64,000 bases of DNA from positions 62,001-126,000 of the forward strand of contig JALQPE010000012.1 of the NCBI GenBank assembly GCA_030407315.1, in the 5' to 3' direction. Positions within the stretch are counted from its first letter, which is position 1. Every line of letters begins with the position of its first letter. This DNA comes from Asparagopsis taxiformis. Its lineage: Eukaryota; Rhodophyta; Florideophyceae; Bonnemaisoniales; Bonnemaisoniaceae. Shown here in pieces: positions 36,995 through 47,173 of the stretch. A program made the position numbers and the translations under genes. Under the pieces are notes generated by a model that saw only the letters and a program-made list of their open reading frames with translations, was not told where the DNA came from and searched no databases.

Positions 36995-39900
36995 ATGACC
37001 GCCGTTCGTTCCTGCTTCAAACGCGCGCTCTCGCGCATCGAGCCCGCCTTGCAGCATGACGGCGTCGCCTACACCTTCATCTTTGTGCACGTCCTCATCA
37101 ACGTCATCGTCTTCTTCGTGGGTGCCGCCCCCGCTTGGCAAAAGAAAAGCCAACTCTCTTTCACCCTCCGCGCCTCTGGCACCCTCGCCCGCGCCGGAGG
37201 TGCCCTCCTCAATCTCAACTCGGCCCTCGTCATTCTGGTCGCCGCCCGCTCGACAATGACCTATCTACGTCGCACAATCCTCAATATGATTGTCCCATTC
37301 GACAAGGCCATGCCAGCATTCCACATTCTATGCGGCAATGCTCTCGTTCTCGCCCTCGTTCTCCATGCCGGTGGACACACCGTCACATATTGCACCACAC
37401 ACCTTTCGGGGCCCGGCTTTCTCGGTCCGACCTCCCTTGCAATCTCTGGTGCTATTCTCACCACAGTCCTGGTCGCAATGCGCGTCACTGCACTAAAGAG
37501 AGTCCGCAAACGCTCCTTCGAGTCATTTTATTGGGTACATAGCATCGGCTCGGTCGCATATTTCATCCTGCTCTTCATGCACGGCTCGCATGAAGGTGTC
37601 CCCAAGACATGGATGTATATCACCGGCCCCGTCGTACTCTACATCCTCGATCGCCTCATTCGCCTCCTGCGCGAAAAGGGATCTCGACTCGCACTCGCAC
37701 CCGATTGTGCAGTGCTAAAGGGCCCCGATATGGTCCGTTTGAGCATTCCGCGCACGTTCTCCTACCTCGCAGGACAATATTGTGATATCAAAGTGCCACT
37801 CGTGTCCGACCTCGAGTGGCACCCCTTCACAATTGCAAGTTCCCCGCATGAATCTCGCATGCTCTTCTACATCAAGGTCAATGGAGATTGGACTCGGAAA
37901 TTGTACGCCCTGTTCAAGGACCGCAATCTCGACCACGATGAAGTCATGATTCATGTGCGAGGTCCGTACGGAGCTCCGGCTCAACACGTCGGACAATATG
38001 AGCACGTTGTGCTCATCTCCGGAGGCGTCGGTGCAACACCCTTCGCATCCATCACAAAGTACGCGCACCACTGGATTCTCAACTACACACAGCGTGGCGC
38101 TGAGGCTTCTAAAACCGTTTCAGCCGCCTTTACACGCAACCAGTCGGTGCGCGGTACTCCAAGTGTCCCGGGTACCCCCACAGTGCCATCGGGGTATTCG
38201 TCGACTGCTCAGCGTTCTCGTGACGCTTCGCGACGCATGTCTCGCAATCAGTCGTACAACTTTCCGCACAACATGTCGCGCACACGTTCGCGGAATGGTT
38301 CACGACCGATTTCACGTTCTGGCTCTGGTAACCTTGAGCGCATCAACTCGGGTACCATGCTCAAGAGTCATAGTTCATCGCGAACAAATGACAGCGTCGG
38401 CATCATCATCCAGGAGCAGCGTGCCAATCAACCGACGCCACCAATGCATCGCGATCATTCGGACAGGATGAGCGATGGCCCCATCGCGCTCATTCAGGAT
38501 GGAGCAAATGCATCCGGCAGTGTCATGCGCGCCCATGGCATGGCACTTGAAGTGCCCGGCGTCGGGCAACTCTCCACCGACTCTGTGATGCAGAGGTTCC
38601 TCGATGAGGAGGACATCCCGGTGCCCGACGATTATGAAGCCGACCTGGGTAATCCCGAGGCGCCCATACCGGACCGAAGGGCGCCGACAATGGAAACGTC
38701 CACGAGCAAGCCGCACATGTTTGAAATTATCCGAGAGTACGATTCTTCCAAAGAATTGCTCGACGACAGTGATAATGAAAACGAATCCGGAGATATCCTG
38801 CCGTCCAAGCGCGATATCAGCAGCGGTGACTTTGTCGGCAACGGTGAGCTGGATGAGGGCTTTGAATTAGACGGCATCGATTTGGAATCGGGCGGTCTAG
38901 AATTGGAAGACCAAATTCTTCGCGAGCAGCAGACGGCGTCGAATGCATACAATATGCTCGGAATGAGCTTTGGGGCTCATGCACTAATGAGGCACATGCA
39001 TGCACAAGACGCGAAGAAGCTGCGTTCGAGCATGGTGCGGGCGTCTATGAATTTGATGGACGACGCGATGGACGCGACGAATTGGCAGGAGCGATTGCTT
39101 TTCTATCTGCACACGGTGACAGTGAATTGGGTACTGCTGTGGATCATGCTGGTGAGATTTTCACTAGTGGCGATTGGAAACGTGACGTCGAGATTTGACA
39201 TTGATGAAATGGGACTAGGCATCTATAGTATGAATGCATTGAACATTGTCGACTTGGTTCTGGGCACGCTGATTACGGGGCCTGTGATTGGAGCGATTGT
39301 GATGGAAGTGTACATGAACGGGTTGAGTATATTCCTCGGTGACAATCTGGGCAATTCATTTGACCTGTTTGTGCTGGCTCCACTACTGATCGCTTGTGTG
39401 GTGCTGCATGTGCTCAACCTGGCGGACGTCGGGGAGCAGATTCCACACATATCCAAACTGACAGTGTTTGTGATCTGGCCAGTTCTGAGTCTGTTTCTGC
39501 TGTGGCGGATTGGACGCACGATTGGGTCACGGGTGGCGCTCGCGCAATATCTGAAGGCGACGCATGCCAAGACGAAATCATTGGACTACATTTGGGTGAG
39601 CAAGACGTATGAAGATGACTCATGGCTAATCGAGGAGCTACTGCCGTTGGCGGAATCGAACATTGTGAGGCTGCATCGGTTCATTACGCGGCATGGACCG
39701 AAAACGGAGCCGTGGATGTTGGACTATGAGAAGATTCCACTGAAAACGACCTATTCGCGACCCGACTGGGACGACGTGTTTGGTGGCATTGTGGAGCGCT
39801 CCAAGAGCGGCACTGTAATTGGTGTATTCTTCTGTGGACCAGACAAGATGGCGCGTATGATTCAGCAAGCGGCTATGAAGGCCATGGCTAAGAGCGTTGA

Positions 39901-40078
39901 GAACGCCTACCAGCGCGGCTACTTGCAGAAGCGCGGCTTGGGTGGAAGCGAGGAGCCGGCACACGGCGGCAGTATGACGACGGCTCGCGGCACTGCTACA
40001 GGGGATGCCAATTCGCGCGACCCTGCAGCATACGGGTGCAGCGTGCGCATTTCGGTGCGAATTGAAAACTTTACCTGA
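36995..40078 (+). CDS. NADPH oxidase (Rboh/NOX) with membrane-spanning insertion
   Basis: 1,027 residues from ATG 36995 (CACC-ATG). The ferric-reductase-type core comes first: helices with haem-ligand histidines ('AFHILCGNALVLALVLHAGGH', 'YWVHSIGSVAYFILLFMHGSH'), FAD motif 'WHPFTIASSP', and the NADPH motif 'ISGGVGATPF' (~339). The nucleotide-binding domain is then interrupted by about 490 residues (~370-860): a Ser/Arg-rich and then acidic stretch, and four hydrophobic helices at ~708-840. It resumes at 'LDYIWVSKTYEDDSWLIEELL' and closes with 'GVFFCGPDKMARMIQ'. Red-algal NADPH oxidases are known for four extra helices in this place. The enzyme would make superoxide outside the cell or in a compartment. 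No N-terminal EF hands, so calcium control of the plant kind is absent. Confidence 0.9.
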   Translation: MTAVRSCFKRALSRIEPALQHDGVAYTFIFVHVLINVIVFFVGAAPAWQKKSQLSFTLRASGTLARAGGALLNLNSALVILVAARSTMTYLRRTILNMIVPFDKAMPAFHILCGNALVLALVLHAGGHTVTYCTTHLSGPGFLGPTSLAISGAILTTVLVAMRVTALKRVRKRSFESFYWVHSIGSVAYFILLFMHGSHEGVPKTWMYITGPVVLYILDRLIRLLREKGSRLALAPDCAVLKGPDMVRLSIPRTFSYLAGQYCDIKVPLVSDLEWHPFTIASSPHESRMLFYIKVNGDWTRKLYALFKDRNLDHDEVMIHVRGPYGAPAQHVGQYEHVVLISGGVGATPFASITKYAHHWILNYTQRGAEASKTVSAAFTRNQSVRGTPSVPGTPTVPSGYSSTAQRSRDASRRMSRNQSYNFPHNMSRTRSRNGSRPISRSGSGNLERINSGTMLKSHSSSRTNDSVGIIIQEQRANQPTPPMHRDHSDRMSDGPIALIQDGANASGSVMRAHGMALEVPGVGQLSTDSVMQRFLDEEDIPVPDDYEADLGNPEAPIPDRRAPTMETSTSKPHMFEIIREYDSSKELLDDSDNENESGDILPSKRDISSGDFVGNGELDEGFELDGIDLESGGLELEDQILREQQTASNAYNMLGMSFGAHALMRHMHAQDAKKLRSSMVRASMNLMDDAMDATNWQERLLFYLHTVTVNWVLLWIMLVRFSLVAIGNVTSRFDIDEMGLGIYSMNALNIVDLVLGTLITGPVIGAIVMEVYMNGLSIFLGDNLGNSFDLFVLAPLLIACVVLHVLNLADVGEQIPHISKLTVFVIWPVLSLFLLWRIGRTIGSRVALAQYLKATHAKTKSLDYIWVSKTYEDDSWLIEELLPLAESNIVRLHRFITRHGPKTEPWMLDYEKIPLKTTYSRPDWDDVFGGIVERSKSGTVIGVFFCGPDKMARMIQQAAMKAMAKSVENAYQRGYLQKRGLGGSEEPAHGGSMTTARGTATGDANSRDPAAYGCSVRISVRIENFT

Positions 40079-40470
40079 GTCGAGCCATGATACCCATCGG
40101 CGGCGCGCCGCTTGCGTGCGTGTCGCTGATTGCTTATACATTTGTGTACATAAGTCGAGTTGTAGAGAAAATGATTTTCGTATAAAGTAATCTACGCCAA
40201 ACATGATTGGTTGACGCACTTGCTTCCAAACGGCTCTGTGGCGAGATGTTGAATCAAAAACTGATCGACCTGATTGGCCCTGTTCGTTGCACCAATCGCT
40301 GGCGCTCTCGATTGTAGGCACGAGACTCGACCAACAAAACAGCGCGACCGCCCAAGGGAAGCAAGTCGACGCCCACATGATTGCACTGCGTCACTAGTGC
40401 CGTGCACTGTAGCGCAACTGGCTCTTGTAACCAGTTACGCCAATTTGGCATCTCTCGAGACTCCCCACCA

Positions 40471-40529
40471 TTGCATTGCATTGCATTGCATTGCATCGCA
40501 TTGCACTGCACTGCACTGCACTGCACTGT
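40471..40529. repeat. 5-bp tandem repeat (GCATT)n then (GCACT)n
   Basis: Eleven in-phase pentamers: five GCATT, one GCATC-type variant phase, then five GCACT. Clean switch from one unit to the other along the tract. Confidence 0.92.
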
Positions 40530-40613
40530 CCGTCCGCCAGCTCATACACATCTATCTATCGTCTACCGTCGCCATATCCTGTACAAATTATTCATTTTAC
40601 AAAAGTCAGCAAA

Positions 40614-40673
40614 ATGGCTTTCAAGATTGCAGCACCGCAACGAACGACACAGACTGCTATGTTAATGCTATAA
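40614..40673 (+). CDS. Possible 19-residue small open reading frame
   Basis: ATG 40614 to TAA 40671-40673, peptide MAFKIAAPQRTTQTAMLML, preceded by A-rich leader AAAAGTCAGCAAAATGG. It follows a promoter-like 5-bp repeat tract. It ends two bases before the stop codon of the convergent gene. May be a first exon, an upstream frame or noise. Confidence 0.25.
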   Translation: MAFKIAAPQRTTQTAMLML

Positions 40674-40674
40674 G

Positions 40675-41319
40675 TTACGAGCAAGGATTGAGCAATGATC
40701 GAATCGACATAACGCCGTCCCCATGCGGCGATGTATACAAATGTGAATTGACCTCAACGGGCACCTGTGCCTCCAGTGTGCCAAACTTGCCCACACGTCC
40801 CTTCTTAGTCTTGAGCGGATTCTCTCCCGCATGGCGTGCCTTTGCGCCGCGTTCCAACATGCGCTTCTTGCGATGTGCCAGACCGCCGACGGTGCGTGCA
40901 CAGCGCGACGAGCAGAAGCGGCCGGCGCCAAACGAGCCGTCATGACTGCGCGAGCAAGTTTCGCAGCGCTTCTTGTACATACCGGCGGCGGCACTGGTGC
41001 GCGGCAGAATGCGGATATATCCGGGACGCTCGGATAACAGCGGACCGAGCGCGTCGGTCGGCGCGCTGTACGGCAGGTCCGACAGCGCGCACACGGGCGC
41101 GTCGGCAGCATAGACAGAAGCGTAGGGCGGTGGCGGAGGTGGCGGCGCCGGTTGTTGTGGTGCGGCCGACAGATCGGATATGCCGCTCGAGCATTCGGAG
41201 ATCGTCGGCGCGGTCAGCGAGAATGGGGGTAGTGGTGGCAGAGCGGTCGGTTGTTGTTGCTGCGGCTGTAGCATGGTTGGTGTAGTGACGACTGTGGTGG
41301 TGCTGGTTGATGAGTACAT
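40675..41319 (-). CDS. Protein with short 'CxxC-SFGxGRFCSxxCAR' zinc motif
   Basis: 214 residues. The first ~70 residues are Thr/Gln/Pro-rich with a polyproline run. At ~118-145 there is 'CETCSRSHDGSFGAGRFCSSRCARTVGG', quoted here in parts as CETC, HDGSFGAGRFC and SSRCAR: four cysteines in a short loop that recurs in many protist and algal proteins next to the sequence SFGSGRFC. A basic segment follows (HRKKRMLERGAKARH), consistent with nucleic-acid binding or nuclear location. I know no assigned function for this motif. Its promoter side faces the 2.7-kb empty region. Confidence 0.6.
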   Translation of the reverse strand: MYSSTSTTTVVTTPTMLQPQQQQPTALPPLPPFSLTAPTISECSSGISDLSAAPQQPAPPPPPPPYASVYAADAPVCALSDLPYSAPTDALGPLLSERPGYIRILPRTSAAAGMYKKRCETCSRSHDGSFGAGRFCSSRCARTVGGLAHRKKRMLERGAKARHAGENPLKTKKGRVGKFGTLEAQVPVEVNSHLYTSPHGDGVMSIRSLLNPCS

Positions 41320-44058
41320 GGATGGTGGGTGATGATGCGGTGATGGTGGTGAGGATGGGCGGATGGATGGTGGTATAAAAGGAGGACGGTGTTGGGTGGT
41401 TTGGGCGAGTGTCGGTATTTATTTTAAAAACATGGGTGCGGTAGGGTAGTGGAGGAGTGACATTAAACTGACGTAGTGGAGTGATTTGTTATCGGCAGGC
41501 ATTATATCATATATACTTGTAATGAGAACACGAGGGTAAGCGGTGCGCTATACTTAGATGGGGGGCTGATTTGCTGCGATCTGTGGTGGCTTACGGGCGG
41601 TGAAAGCGTGAGTAGGCGCAGGCGCGCCTGGACTGACGGATGGTTAGGCCACCATTGGTCGTTATGTGTTACGTCATAAATAATATTTTTTGGGCACAGC
41701 CAACGGGCATCATTTTAATTTAACGCTCGAAGCGGCAAGTGTCCCATAAATTACAGTGGAATGTAATTTGGGATTTAAGCAATGTAATGGGCGGGCGCAT
41801 TTAAAGTTGATCATGGATGCTATGCATGTTTGTGTGTATGTGTGTGGCACACATACGTTACTAGCGCCGAGTGGCGCAACAGCACGGTACAATTGGTCAG
41901 GTCAGTCTCTCGTTTGCATTTGGTCGGGATTGATTTGGTTTGACAGCTGAGCGTGGCGCTTCTCCCGCGCAAACCGGAGGCAAGTGCAGCATGGCGGCAT
42001 AAACAAACATAACGAGTCGCAGCGCCGGTCACAAGCGGATGTGGGCTGTGCTTATTTACACTGGTATATGCCAAATTACGGCGTGTATGATAGCGAGTGT
42101 TTTCCGCATTGCGCACATACCGTACATGGACTGGAAAACATATCAAAGGAATGGAGAAACATGGATGGATGCCAAAATTGGCCTTGGTAGCGCCGCGCCG
42201 CGCCGCGCCGCGTGTGACACTTGTTGTGTTTCCGCAGATCATCAGCGAAATGCATTACGTTTTTGCCTGCAGGCGTGTCCGGCTACGTGTCCTGACGGCT
42301 GCACATTACATGGTTAGAATGTTGACAGCTGACCGGTGTATAGCCATTGGCGAGAAACCTAGAAATTTATTTTGGTTGACACAGCAGCGCATTACATCGA
42401 GGACGGTGCGAGCTGCCTGACGACTGCATTGACATGTTGACAAGAGTTGCTCCTGTCAAGACGGATTGTACGCATGTAACTCGAGACTCTTCAGTCTGGA
42501 GCAATTTTGTACTTGTCATGGGTGCTGCTTACACTTGTTGCGTCAATGACGTATATACAACACTGCATTGGCGCAAGCAAAGCATAAATGTTTTCCACAA
42601 CACTTGCATGCATGCATGCTTCAATTGAATTGTCGCGGTTGGAAAACGCGAATGATGTAATGCTTGCCGCTTTATTTTTAAGAAAAATGCACGCCGGTGA
42701 CGGCGGCGCGCCACGCTGGGAGAAGAATGAATTGCGGTGGAAACGGTGCGACAATGCTACACGTCATGTTTACAGCAAACATTAACGCCGCAACGCACCG
42801 TGGAAGGCACACGCATTTTCTCTTGCCTTTTGCCTTCCAACAAATCTACTTGTGTGGTTGCGGCACGCGCGGTTACCTCAATTCAAACGCCAGGTGGTGT
42901 GCATTGCCAATTCAAAGCTCTCATGCCAACGCCATTCAATGTTGCCTAACTTTGATCTCCTCAACAACAATACTACCTACGTAGCACGCCGCCCTGCGCC
43001 ACAAGCAATGGCTACTTGATGCCTACGCGTACATTTGTGAGCAGAGCATTCCATGTATATGAACGCCTCGTCACTGCACATCCGCTGTGGAGCTGCGGCG
43101 CGCCAAAATTCATCAACATGATGCCATGCGCATATTTGCGAGCGTGTGTGCGTGCATGCATACATGCATATCATATGTATATACAGTACCACCACAGGGC
43201 GCTACCGCTCGTTCCACAAGCGCGCGCGCACGCCCACCCGCCTGCCTGCTTCCATTCACACGCGGTCAAACGGCCGATCTGCAGCAGCGCCGCACCGCAC
43301 CATGTCAGACAATCTTGTCCTGACCAACGCGCGCCGCACTTACCGTTAGAAAATCAACCACACGAGACCCGACGTGTAACGCGCTAGTTTCTAGGCGCGC
43401 ATTATGGCCGCCACCCTTCACCGCCACATGCATGGTGTTGCTGCATGCAACGCGCTTGCTCATCATTTGAATTGCATGCTAATCTTTGATCATTGCTCAT
43501 TGGTAAGCAATGAGCACTTGCAAGAGGTGGTGAGCCAAAATTAGACGGCAGAGTAATTGTGCGGCACCAGTACAAACATAAACCGGCAGCGCAGTGCAAT
43601 TGCTTCAAAGCGATGCCATACCGTTTGGTTGTTATGTTTGTATGCTTAGCTGTGCTGCTTTTGCAAACCCTGTTGCCAATCGTTTACGTGGCTACTGTAC
43701 ACGGATTTCAACCTTACATAATATGGATGTTACGTTGGCGAAAGACTCTAATGAATCAATACAACGTGTATATCGTGAGCTGGCACTCACTGCCAACGGA
43801 ACCGAATAAACACGTCTGGCCTCATGCAAGGAGAGGAAGCACAGTTGAGCGCAAACCAATGTCCTCATCATCGCTCGCGCGTAGCAACTGTGTAAATTGC
43901 TTGCAGTGCTATCACGGTCGGGTCGAAACGCCAACGCTCCCCCGCGCAAGCAACCTCTTTTTTCAAACATTTTACTATTTCTCACACGTCATTGGCCCAG
44001 CTCATGAGACGGCGCACCCTCAAACACTGCGCAATCTCGCTTCCATTCACCGCCTTGT
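41320..44058. other. Large intergenic region, 2.7 kb
   Basis: The longest stretch here without a supportable gene. It contains a (CGCCG)4 tract at 42190-42213, purine/pyrimidine-alternating GCATGC runs near 42606-42620 and 43155-43190, and a 9-bp perfect inverted repeat with 5-nt loop at 43494-43516 (TGCTCATTG/CAATGAGCA). Open frames on both strands are short and lack conserved character. No tRNA or rRNA found by eye. Confidence 0.45.
42190..42213. repeat. 5-bp tandem repeat (CGCCG)4
   Basis: Four perfect CGCCG units plus a partial one, in the large intergenic region. Same period as the tracts beside several genes. Confidence 0.85.
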
Positions 44059-45726
44059 ATGAGCGTCGCGTCGCGTCGCGCCGTCCAGTTGAATAGGCGC
44101 AACATTATTCATCCGTTCAAACGCCGTTGTGTCGCCATGAGCAATGCAAGCAAGCGTCGCAAGACCGCCGCTGGACAAACGGCAGCGTCAAACAGTGCGC
44201 CCTATCTAACATGCTTCGATACTTCGCATCCGATCGTCATCCTAGTGAGCGCGCGTCGAAATTCACAGGCCGCAATCTGGGCCAGAAATCTCGCCCAGCA
44301 AGGCGCCTGCATTGTATCAGATATGCACCCAGCCGCATTGCATAATACTGATCTATTGGTCATAACCGACAATAGACCACAAGCTGCCACCCGTATCGAA
44401 GCGCAACCATTGCACCTCCGCTCCGTACGCTTCGTTTCGACGCGCTGGGCATGTGCTGTCCTGTCAGCACGCAGATGGCTGCCGTTTCAATCCTATTTGA
44501 TACCTGACGAGGACGAGCGTGTGTCTGCGCCCGCCGTCGCGCACGTCGACGTAGAAAACAATCAACTCGCGCCTGTTTGGTCGACGCGCTCGCTCCAGAC
44601 CGGTCGTGATCTGCGCCGTTTCTTCGCTTGCATGCCACAATTCATATGCGAGAGGTGTACCATAACGCAAGCGATTTTTCCATCGCCCAATCGCGACCTC
44701 TGTGACGTCCTCCAAACTCTGGCTCTCAACCGTCAGTTGGAAGGTGCTGATATAAACGCCCGTGCGTACCGTATTGCTAGTGCCACTCTCAAATGCATTC
44801 CCGTCAAACTCTCTACTCTCAACGATGCACGCGCTTTACACTCCTTCGGGCCCAGACTCGTTGCTCTACTCAATGAATTCCTCTCCACCGGTGCCGTCCA
44901 GGAAGCAACGTTGATGCATTCCGACCCCCGCCTCATCACCCTCCGCCGATTTCATGCCATGTATGCAGTTGGTCCCGCCCTAGCCAAAGACTTTTACGAT
45001 AATCGCGCGATTAAAACTGTTGCCGACCTCGAACGACACGTAGAGCAACGCCCTACTGCATTTCCTCCCCTTCTCGTCCGCTATTTGAAACATTACAATC
45101 AACTACACTCACCTACATTACAACAAGCACGTCGAATACGTCAGCTTGTAGACGATATAGCCAATGACGACCAACAAAATTTACATCTTCGCTTTGTGCT
45201 TTGTGGAGGCTTTCGCCGAGGGGAGCCCTCCGGCCACGACGTGGACCTACTCTACTGCAGAACAAATCCCTTTCAAACCGATCATAGTTCAGTCATGCAC
45301 CACCTGTTGCAAAAACTACACCAGCGCCGTGTAATTGTTCAAGTGCTTCGCAATCATAGTAACCGCGACGGATCCAAGGAGCCCCACTATCACCAACAAC
45401 CTATTCAAACACATTTCCCATATGCGCATGACGTCCTCCATGCGATAGCACACTACGATGACATCAAGTTTCGTCTCGACATTGTGGGTGTACGAGATGC
45501 GACCGAATTCAGCTTTGCAACCTTGGCCTGGTCAGGATCTACTGCATTTCAAAGAGACCTCCGTCTACTATGCGAAAAACGACACAACTGGATTTTCAAC
45601 CACCACGGCCTCTTCCATCGTCAAAGCGGTAAACGAGTCCAGCTAAACCCACAACCACAGTCCGAACACGACATATTCGCAGCACTACAACTGACCTATC
45701 GAGCGCCCTTCGAGCGAAGCGCATGA
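44059..45726 (+). CDS. Family X DNA polymerase (BRCT, lambda/mu-like)
   Basis: 555 residues if ATG 44059 is used. An N-terminal BRCT-like region (~48-152, ending 'VRFVSTRWACAVLSARRWLPF') precedes helix-hairpin-helix elements ('HSFGPRLVALLNEFLSTG', 'MYAVGPALAKDFYDN') and the palm: 'FVLCGGFRRGEPSGHDVDLL' with catalytic D394 and D396, third Asp D474 in 'KFRLDIVGV', then 'GSTAFQRDLRLLCEKRHNW' and a GL motif. It matches the BRCT-bearing Pol lambda/mu/TdT group used in end joining and base-excision repair. Codons 3-8 of this frame lie in a 5-bp-periodic GCGTC tract of the kind otherwise found outside genes, so translation may really begin at ATG 44137 (529 residues, MSNASKRRK, basic). Confidence 0.9.
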   Translation: MSVASRRAVQLNRRNIIHPFKRRCVAMSNASKRRKTAAGQTAASNSAPYLTCFDTSHPIVILVSARRNSQAAIWARNLAQQGACIVSDMHPAALHNTDLLVITDNRPQAATRIEAQPLHLRSVRFVSTRWACAVLSARRWLPFQSYLIPDEDERVSAPAVAHVDVENNQLAPVWSTRSLQTGRDLRRFFACMPQFICERCTITQAIFPSPNRDLCDVLQTLALNRQLEGADINARAYRIASATLKCIPVKLSTLNDARALHSFGPRLVALLNEFLSTGAVQEATLMHSDPRLITLRRFHAMYAVGPALAKDFYDNRAIKTVADLERHVEQRPTAFPPLLVRYLKHYNQLHSPTLQQARRIRQLVDDIANDDQQNLHLRFVLCGGFRRGEPSGHDVDLLYCRTNPFQTDHSSVMHHLLQKLHQRRVIVQVLRNHSNRDGSKEPHYHQQPIQTHFPYAHDVLHAIAHYDDIKFRLDIVGVRDATEFSFATLAWSGSTAFQRDLRLLCEKRHNWIFNHHGLFHRQSGKRVQLNPQPQSEHDIFAALQLTYRAPFERSA

Positions 45727-45767
45727 TCATTCCCAACTAGATATGCGACAATAAAACCCATAAAATG

Positions 45768-46403
45768 TCATCGATGATCAGCAGAAGCTTCCTTCCATTC
45801 CTCCCACCGCTGTCTCATCTGCCCCGCATCTCTCTTGTGCGAAAAAACCATCAGATGCTCACCGCCCTTCACAATAGCGCGCACGGCATCACGATCCACA
45901 ACACCGCTATTCATGTCCACGACGTAGTAAAGCGTCGAAGTGCCCTCGCTTCGATTCGCAAACGTCCAATAGCGCTCGTTGTCGTCGTCTTTCTGCGCGC
46001 CGGCTTTCACATCGGCTGCGCGCATAGTCACCGGGCGTGCCGCAACGCCGCCAAATGCATGCGTGGTGACGCGAATGGCCGGTCCGTTTAGTAGCGCGAT
46101 TTCAGAGACGCTTCGCTTCAGATAGGTATTGATCAACAGGCCAAATGCAGCGCTGAGACCAAAGCCGCCCACGCTCCAGGCAGGCCCCAGGATAGGCTCT
46201 GGTACCTGCTGCGCGAGGATCGTTGCAGACGTCCAGAAACCTGCCTGTGCTATTGCCAGAACGCTCATGGCGGCCGCACGCCCGCGACGGGGGTTGCTGT
46301 AGATTATGTGCGCTTGTTGGGTGTTTGTGGATTTTGTTGAGAGTGCTCTGTGCAAGGTTCGTAGGGCTGTTGGGGTGCTTCTTGTTAATGTGGAGAGTGC
46401 CAT
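45768..46403 (-). CDS. TMEM223-like mitochondrial inner-membrane protein
   Basis: 211 residues. Residues 1-30 are Thr/Ser/Arg/Leu-rich without acids, a typical mitochondrial presequence. The body follows TMEM223: 'IIYSNPRRGRAAAMSVLAIAQAGFW' (family: Y-x-ND-RGRFF...QGxFW), a second hydrophobic helix 'GGFGLSAAFGLLINTYL', then 'KRSVSEIALLNGPAIRVTTHAFGG', matching the human 'RSVRSVVLRAGG..VTLTTHAPFG' region. Human TMEM223 assists translation and early assembly of cytochrome oxidase subunit 1; the same role here is inferred. It is convergent with the polymerase gene, 41 bp between stops. Confidence 0.75.
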   Translation of the reverse strand: MALSTLTRSTPTALRTLHRALSTKSTNTQQAHIIYSNPRRGRAAAMSVLAIAQAGFWTSATILAQQVPEPILGPAWSVGGFGLSAAFGLLINTYLKRSVSEIALLNGPAIRVTTHAFGGVAARPVTMRAADVKAGAQKDDDNERYWTFANRSEGTSTLYYVVDMNSGVVDRDAVRAIVKGGEHLMVFSHKRDAGQMRQRWEEWKEASADHR

Positions 46404-47173
46404 TGTGACGGTTGGGGATTGCGATGTCAGTCTGGCGTAATTGGTTTGATATGCGGGTTACCGACTTGATGCGGAATGACATCGGTGCAGGGGGAAGGAA
46501 CGGGTCAGAAATATTTTCAAAATGTTTTGAAAATTGATGGAAGAAATACAACTTGTCCTGTCCAATGATCGAGGAATCCTGGATCACTTTTGAGACACGG
46601 TGACAGGGTCACCGTGTCGTTATTCCGACAAACGTCTTGACCTGGCGGACATTGATTGGTGGACAGAATGTGGTTATAGCCAGTATCGGAATTGTCCCAT
46701 CAAGCAATCACCAATAGTCAGCCGCACGAAATCATGAACATGGCCTCTACGTGAACATGAAATGAATCTCTCCGTATCTCAGTAAACTCGACGGACATCC
46801 TACCAAGCCGCCAACTTTATTCTATACGCAAATCTATAGCGTTCATCCAATTCAGACTGGTCTTCTTCCGCAAGTTTTGCCGTTTCGTACTTCAGTTTTA
46901 GCCTCACAATCGATAATTGTGGAACAACTCCGAAGGGGGCCAACTCCATTATACGTTAATTCCTTACGACCCCGTCTGGGCGTACGGTAGTAAGAATGTG
47001 AGCCATCCATATCCATTTTACCTGTATCCCTTGCATCATAAGCCGGACAATTCTAGGAACACGAGTGGTATCGCGCCTGAACAGATACCGCTTCTCCATG
47101 TAGGCAAAGCTACTATTTCAACTCAGGGCAAACCGGATTCCGCTCTTGCCAATCAATTCGATGTTCATTCACA
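46404..47173. promoter_or_regulatory. Divergent intergenic region, TMEM223-like and FAD4 genes
   Basis: 770 bp. Contains the 11-bp perfect inverted repeat at 46594-46618. No exon could be supported. Confidence 0.4.
46594..46618. promoter_or_regulatory. Perfect 11-bp inverted repeat, 3-nt loop
   Basis: Arms GACACGGTGAC and GTCACCGTGTC separated by AGG, about 190 bp upstream of the TMEM223-like ATG. Could be a dimeric factor site or a hairpin in a 5' leader. Confidence 0.7.

Larger units (their letters stand above)
40079..40674. other. Intergenic with 5-bp repeat tract and a tiny open frame
   Basis: 596 bp between the oxidase stop and the stop of the minus-strand zinc-motif gene. Holds the clearest 5-bp repeat (40471-40529) and, 85 bp after it, a 19-codon frame with good ATG context (40614-40673). 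Confidence 0.45.

Noticed and set aside
43559..44062. Plus-strand frame with a hydrophobic stretch ending at the polymerase start
   Set aside because: No good ATG, no recognised domain, and composition unlike neighbouring genes.
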